A stretch of 64,000 nucleotides of DNA from Pontederia crassipes (taxonomy: Eukaryota; Streptophyta; Magnoliopsida; Commelinales; Pontederiaceae), in contig CM060194.1 in assembly GCA_030549335.1 (NCBI GenBank), positions 65,934,547 to 65,998,546 of the forward strand. The letters are read 5' to 3'. A model generated the notes under the pieces. The model was not told the DNA's origin. It saw nothing but the letters and a program-made list of their open reading frames with translations, and made no database searches. How positions within the stretch are numbered: the first letter of the stretch is position 1; every line of letters starts with the position of its first letter. This document shows positions 58,586 through 64,000 of this stretch, piece by piece. The position numbers and the translations under genes are program-made.

Positions 58586-60013
58586 TTGGCTCCAATGGAG
58601 ACCGCAGGGCAATCACTTCACGGTGGAGTGGCGGTGGTCGTCGTCCCCTTCTTAGCCCAAAGCCACCTCAACCTACTCCTCGACCTCTCCCTCCTCCTCT
58701 CCGGCCGCGGCCTCAGCGTCCACTACGCCACGTCCGTCATCCACGTCCGGCAGGTCAAGTCCCGCGTGCAAGGATGGGACGCCGCCTCCGTCGGCAGCAT
58801 CCACTTCCATGAGCTCCCCATCCCTCCTTTCAGCAGCCCGCCGCCCACCCGACGCCCCGGTACCAACTTCCCGCCCCAAAACGAGCAGCTGTTCCGAGCC
58901 CTGGAGCACCTGCGGGCGCCGCTCGCGTCGTTCCTCCGCTCCATCTCAGCCTCCTGCTCGCGGCTCGTCGTGATCCACGACCCCCTCGTCGCGTTCGCCG
59001 CCGTCGACGCCTCGTCGCTCCCCAACGCCGAGACCTACACGTTCAACTGCGTCTCTGCGACATGTCAGCTGGTGTTTGATCGCGCACTCGAAGGCAAGCC
59101 CGTCGAGGACGTGCTGAAGGTTCTCGGCATCGCCGCTGTTCCATCCATGGCCGAGAGCGTGGACATGACGGAAGGCTTCAAGGTCTTCATCGACCGCCAC
59201 TGGGATCAAAACTACGAGAACCCGGGCATGCTATTCAATTCCTGCCGGCCCGTGGAGGGCGAGATCTTAGATTTGATCGCGCAAGAACCTCGGCGTCTCA
59301 ACAAGAAAATATTCGCAATCGCGCCACTCAATCCAGCGCTCAAAACCAAAGAATCCGAACGCCCTAGCGGCCACGAGTGCCTGCGCTGGTTGGACAAGCA
59401 ACCGCCGGCGTCTGTTGTGTACGTGTCATTCGGGTCGGCGACGACAATCACCAACGAACAGGTCGAGCAGCTGGCCGTCGGGCTTCAACGCAGCGGCCGG
59501 CGTTTCCTCTGGGTGCTGCGGGATCCCGATCGGGCCGACATCTTCGCCGAGGACGGCAGGAGCCACCCGCGGGAAGCCCTGCCCCGAGACTACGAGAAGA
59601 ACGTGGAGGGCACGGGGATTGTGGTGCGGGACTGGGCACCGCAGCTGGAGGTCTTGGCACACCCATCGACGGCGGCGTTCATGAGTCACTGCGGGTGGAA
59701 CTCGTGCCTGGAGAGCCTCAGCAACGGCGTTCCCATGATCGCGTGGCCGATGCACTCAGACCAGCCGATCTGCGCGGCGCTCGTGGCGAACTACTTGAAG
59801 ACTGGCGTCACGGTCAGTGGCTGGGAGCGTAACGGCGAGGTCGTCGGCGCGGGAGCCGTGGAAGAGTCGATAGAGATGTTAATGGGCTCCGACGAAGGGA
59901 AGGAGATCAGGGGGCGCGCCAAGGCCGTGGCCGTGGCGATCAAGGCGGCGGCGGCGGAGGGCGGGTCTTCGCGTGCAGACTTTGACGCGTTTGTTGAACA
60001 CGTAACCAGATGA
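58586..60013 (+). CDS. UDP-glycosyltransferase, zeatin O-glucosyltransferase-like
   Basis: Intact single-exon family 1 UGT of 475 residues, likely cytosolic, transferring a sugar from a UDP-sugar to a small acceptor. Catalytic His27 is in FLAQSHLNLLLDLS. The 44-residue PSPG box spans 350-393 (WAPQLEVLAH ... HCGWNS ... DQ), ending in the Gln linked with UDP-glucose use. Segments such as FLAQSHLNLLLDL, FNSCRPVEGEILDLIA and CLRWLDKQPPASVVYVSFGS fit the cytokinin O-glucosyltransferase clade (UGT93), whose members glucosylate zeatin. The acceptor is inferred, not shown. A second Met at residue 4 could be the start. Very high GC content, typical of monocot UGTs. The large MULE ends 187-196 bp upstream. 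Confidence 0.92.
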   Translation: MAPMETAGQSLHGGVAVVVVPFLAQSHLNLLLDLSLLLSGRGLSVHYATSVIHVRQVKSRVQGWDAASVGSIHFHELPIPPFSSPPPTRRPGTNFPPQNEQLFRALEHLRAPLASFLRSISASCSRLVVIHDPLVAFAAVDASSLPNAETYTFNCVSATCQLVFDRALEGKPVEDVLKVLGIAAVPSMAESVDMTEGFKVFIDRHWDQNYENPGMLFNSCRPVEGEILDLIAQEPRRLNKKIFAIAPLNPALKTKESERPSGHECLRWLDKQPPASVVYVSFGSATTITNEQVEQLAVGLQRSGRRFLWVLRDPDRADIFAEDGRSHPREALPRDYEKNVEGTGIVVRDWAPQLEVLAHPSTAAFMSHCGWNSCLESLSNGVPMIAWPMHSDQPICAALVANYLKTGVTVSGWERNGEVVGAGAVEESIEMLMGSDEGKEIRGRAKAVAVAIKAAAAEGGSSRADFDAFVEHVTR

Positions 60014-60067
60014 AGTTTCGAACCACGTATATCATATTAGAGTGCCTTTTTTTTTTCGGTGGGATAT

Positions 60068-60915
60068 TAGAGTGCCTTTAACGCCACTCTTTCTATAATC
60101 GCTCCAAACTCATCCATCTATCTTTTTATCTTTATTTGTTATTTTCTCTCGTGGTCTTCTCAATTTCCACCCAACTTTTTTTATTTAATCGTCACACAAT
60201 TTCTTTATAGTCTGTCCTAACGTTAATTGATGATATAAATTAAATTATTTGACTAGTATGTTAATTTAATTAATATAAAAATTACAATGAGATTAGACAA
60301 AAAATAAAAATATATTTATTAAGTTTCTGAAGACTGGCATTGCTTTTTTTATTTTTTGTTAATAAACTAATAATATCTTTTTCAAAATAATGTGTTCAAT
60401 CAATTAGTAGTTAAACAAATCTAACACATATATATATTTTGAAAATAAAAGTTATCTATTAAATTGCATAGAGTCCCATACATCATAATACACATATTAC
60501 ATATGTTTGAATCAATTTGATAATTAATATTTTCTTAACAAAAAATAAAAAATAACGGACAGTAATTATTTTGAAAAACAATTACTCTAAAAAATAATTT
60601 TCTAATATTTTTTCACACTTCCTATTTTCACTTTATTTATATATTCATAAAATAATTTTATATGTTTAATCTTATTGTAATTTATATATTAATTAAATTA
60701 ATATATTTGTTCAATAATTTAAATTATATTATTAATAAAAAAATTAATTAATTGCATGAACCAATATCATGAAGAAAGTAGAGGTGGTAGAGAATTAATG
60801 AGCGTAAAATTATTTAATAAGCATGATTGAGTAAAAATTTAGGAGCTTCAAGTGAAAAATAATTCATAAAATAAAATAACATGAAGAATAAAATGATGAG
60901 ATTGGAATTACATTA
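60068..60915. mobile_element. Copy of the small MULE family, right end altered
   Basis: The left end GAGTGCCTTTAACGCCACTC and the interior match the 8596-9427 element along its length, with an inserted or diverged stretch near 60430-60520. The right inverted repeat decays after GATGAGATTGGAATTACATT. Confidence 0.7.
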
Positions 60916-61099
60916 ACTCGGCATCGAGAACCATCATATTAATGATTTCGTGGCACGTGGAGTAATCGCATACGATGTTTGTTATGTGATCCATGCTGCA
61001 TGTGCCATGAGTGCTAGCACGTTTTGTTATATATTATTATAAATGTAAATAAAATTCTGCAATTCAACAACTTGTTTGTAGTGACATGTGATAATAAAT

Positions 61100-61630
61100 T
61101 CGTTTTCGGGTTGACCCGAATCGCACCGACTCGAATTTTCGGAAAAAATTTTCGACCCGGTATGCAACCGGATCGGGTCCGGTTCTAGGATGATGAAATC
61201 GGGTCCATTGTTAAAAAAATCCGACCCGGGACCCGATCTGGTTAAAATAAAATAAAATGATAATAATATGTTAAATTTATTTAATTTTAAATAATATATT
61301 ATAATTTTATCATCATTTTATCCAATTTTAAAATATTATAATATGATTTGACTAAACTCGGTTCAAATTCTAAAATAAATTCTTGGTTCATAAGTAAAAT
61401 ATAATTATAATAATATATTAACTTATATAAATTCTAACTTAATTTTGATAATATAAAATTATTTAATTTAAATTGATTCCCGGTTCCATTCTCGATTGTA
61501 TTCTCGATTTTTCGGGTCCGACCCGGTCCCGGAACCGGCCGGGACCGGGTCCAGGATCGATTCTTATTTTTTTATTCCCGGGCAAAACCGGATCGGGACC
61601 AGGTCTGGGTGGACCCGAACCCGAACATGG
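61100..61630. mobile_element. hAT-like MITE with GGGTTGACCC-type ends
   Basis: The left end TTTTCGGGTTGACCCGAA and the right end (ATGTTCGGGTTCGGGTCCACCC in part, on the opposite strand) are GC-rich inverted repeats around an AT-rich core. Internal CCGACCCGG-type motifs recur. Its GC motifs recall those of 10337-11334. No target duplication was established. Confidence 0.5.
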
Positions 61631-61693
61631 TTTTGCTCTGCCTAGCATTTTCATATTTTGGATCGAATTGAGTACTACTTTTGTGTTTTTCTT

Positions 61694-62505
61694 TTGGGTG
61701 CTTCTAATGACACTCCTTCAATTTTTATTATCATTTTAAATTCATCATTCTACTTTTTATTTATTTTATAATTTTGCTATTAATTCTCTTTTTGTCCCCT
61801 CAACTTCCACCTAACTTTTCTTTTTTAATCATCACACACACTTTCTCTATTCTTTCTCCTGATACTATTTATTATTTAATTAATGATATAAATTAAATTA
61901 TTAAACAAATATATTAATTTAATTAATATGAAAACTATAATAAGATTAGAAAAAATAATAATAATATATTTATTTCTTAAGATTATTAAATTTATGAGGA
62001 GTGTCCGTTATTTTTTATTTTTTTGTTAATAAATTAATAATATATTTTTTAAAGCAATTTATTCAATTAATTATTTGTAGTTAAATAAATATTTTTTAAA
62101 ACATGACAACGAATTATATTGGATATAACACACTTCTTAACAAAAAATTAAAAAAAAAACAATGAACTAAGTATTTTGAAAAACGATTACACTAAAAATA
62201 ATTTATCTCTTCTCATTTTCACTTTATTTTATATATTCATAAAATAACATTATATATTTAATCTTGTTGTAATTTGTATATTAATTAAATTAATATGTTT
62301 GTTCAATAATCTAAATTATACTATTAACTAAAAAATTAATTAATTACATGAACCAATAGCATCAAGAAAGAGATTGTTGAGAGTTAATGAATATAAAATT
62401 ATTTAATAAGCATGATTGAGTGAAAATCGAGGAGACTCAAAGACAGAATAATAAATAAAGTAAAATAAAATAAAGGGTAAAATGATGAGTTTAAAGTGAT
62501 ATTAA
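61694..62505. mobile_element. Copy of the small MULE family
   Basis: Nearly collinear with 8596-9427 from GGGTGCTTCTAATGACACTC to GATGAGTTTAAAGTGATATT, including TTAAATTTATGAGGAGTGTC. The outermost right terminus is lost. Confidence 0.8.
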
Positions 62506-62941
62506 GAATATCCCTTTTTTTATTTCGTAAAAAATCATGATATTATATATTTAGTTTTTAAGGATTTAATATTATGTTTTTTACAAGAAAAATACCAATA
62601 TTTTAAATTAAAAAGTTGATTATATAGATATATAGGTTTGTACTGCTCACGTATAAGCCGTAAATTACAGCTTTTGAGTCGCTGGATTAAAATCGATGGC
62701 GATCGAGAGTAAAAAAAGAGTTTACTACGATCTCCTCCGGGAGTTGTCAGTCCTTTTCTTCTATCTTTCCTCCACCTGGCTAGCTCCCAATCGCATGCAG
62801 ATCTCACTCTCCCCCCAACTCTTTCTCGTGTGTACAGTTTCTCTCTCTCTCTCTCTCCAATCTTCCTCCATCCACCTGGTACCTGGTTACTAGTAAGAAT
62901 TTTTAATATTAAAAATGGCAGCATGACCCATGCTAAACACA
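62506..62941. other. Spacer between MULE-family copies
   Basis: No gene seen. A GC-richer patch at 62700-62890 with a CT run (62840-62870) has no recognisable coding content. Confidence 0.4.
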
Positions 62942-63866
62942 TGGATGCCCCCCTCAAATTCTTAATATCACTTTAAACTCATCATTTTATTTTTTATTTT
63001 ATTTATTATTCTCTCTTTTAAATCTCCTCAATTTTCATTCAATCATACTCATTAAATAATTTCATACTCATTAACTCTCTGCAATATCTTTCTTCGTACT
63101 ATTAGTTCATGTAATTAATTAATTTTCTTATCAATAGTATATTTTAAATTATTAAACAAACATATTAATTTAATTAATATATAAATTACAATAAGATTAA
63201 ATATATAATATTATTTTATGAATATATAAAATAAAGTGGAAATGAGAAAAGATAAATTAGTTTTAGTGTAATCGTTTTTCAAAATAATTAGTTCATTATT
63301 TTTTTTTATGTTTTATTAAGAAGCGTGCTATATCTAATTTAATTCATTGTCATATCTTAAAAAATATTTATTTAACTACAAATAATTTATTGAATAAATT
63401 GCTTTAAAAAATATATTATTGATTTATTAACAAAAAAATAAAAAACAACGGACACTCCTCGTAAATTTAATAATCTTAAGAAATAAATATATTTTTATTT
63501 TTCGTCTAATCTTATTGTGGTTTTCATATTAATTAAATTAATATATTTGTTTAATAATTTAATTTATATCATTAATTAAATAATAAATAGTATCATGAGA
63601 AAGAATAGAGAAAGTGTGTGTGATGATTAAAAAAGAAAAGTTAGGTGGAAGTTGAGGGGACATAAAGAGAATTAATAGTAAAATTATAAAATAAATAAAA
63701 AGTAGAATGATGAATTTAAAATGTGTGTGATGATTAAAGAAGAAAAGTTGGGTGAAAATTAAGAGGATAGAGAGAGAATTAATAGCAAAATTGTAAAATA
63801 AATTAAGAGTAGAATGATGAATTTAGAGTGACAATAAGAATTGGAGTGTGGCATTAAGAGCACCGC
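62942..63866. mobile_element. Reverse-oriented copy of the small MULE family
   Basis: Matches the reverse complement of 8596-9427 from GGATGCCC to GCATTAAGAGCACC. An internal segment of about 107 bp near the right end (63612-63721) is duplicated in tandem at 63722-63832, sharing GTGTGTGATGATTAAA and AGTAGAATGATGAATTTA. Confidence 0.8.
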
Positions 63867-64000
63867 ATATGTCCTGCCGCATGCCGTGGGAAAAAAATTA
63901 AAAGGAGAATTGAATGAACAAACAAGGGGAAAAAGTTGACGTCCGCAGCGCAAATGATAGAGGATGCAGTGGAAGAGCCTGCCCACGTGACGTGCGATCA
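63867..64000. other. Window end, unassigned
   Basis: GC-richer end with CCCACGTGACG; could be the start of a promoter beyond the window. Nothing further can be supported. Confidence 0.3.

Noticed and set aside
61463-61739. Gly/Pro-rich open frames on both strands
   Set aside because: They arise from repeated GGGTCCGACCC-type motifs of a TIR element.
1-64000. CRISPR array, prokaryotic operons or organelle DNA
   Set aside because: No spaced short repeats, no operon-like packing and no chloroplast or mitochondrial genes were seen; gene structure is that of a plant nucleus.

Overview
The window is nuclear DNA of a flowering plant, most likely a non-grass monocot. Two genes have the very GC-rich coding sequence typical of monocots (the first lipase exon and the single-exon glycosyltransferase). 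Introns have plant GT-AG borders, and the intergenic DNA is AT-rich and packed with plant transposons (MULE, hAT-like, Copia, RTE, SINE). The species cannot be fixed from sequence alone.

Four host genes look intact or nearly so: a class-3 lipase of the calmodulin-binding heat-shock/diacylglycerol-lipase type (1433-6156, +, five exons, one GC-AG intron); a subgroup IIIf (GL3/EGL3/R-like) bHLH regulator (18482-21978, +, eight exons including one of 15 bases); a conserved plant protein of unknown function (22801-25955, -, first and last exons found, middle not found); and a family 1 UDP-glycosyltransferase resembling zeatin O-glucosyltransferases (58586-60013, +). Broken host genes, all on the minus strand, are a PPR gene (28406-29771), an alpha-amylase C-terminal remnant (34640-35112) and a DUF2431/BMT5-like Rossmann protein remnant (39745-40440).

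The rest is mobile DNA. Left part: a tRNA-derived SINE with a perfect 18-bp target duplication (6906-7109), an 832-bp MULE-type element with 9-bp target duplication (8596-9427), a 1-kb hAT-like element (10337-11334), a related MULE relic (14821-15589) and an RTE-type LINE tail (24024-24190). Middle: a block upstream of the PPR relic (29805-31190) has a second copy that is split. Its first part is at 32385-32768. Its second part lies at 41252-48285 and is itself cut by a gene-fragment-carrying TIR element (42152-43341) and a decayed Copia element (43570-48126).

The most striking object is a 9.9-kb FAR1-type Mutator-like element (48476-58390), with inverted repeats of about 0.55-0.65 kb and an exact 9-bp target duplication. 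It carries two convergent genes, each starting near one inverted repeat: a broken FAR1/MULE transposase on + and a GRF-type zinc-finger gene on -. A Copia-type gag-only LTR element (49504-53931, 5-bp target duplication) sits inside the transposase exon, and its LTR holds five 185-bp tandem units and a cluster of palindromic AACGG/CCGTT motifs. The MULE ends less than 200 bp upstream of the glycosyltransferase ATG. Downstream of that gene lie three more copies of the small MULE family and one hAT-like element.
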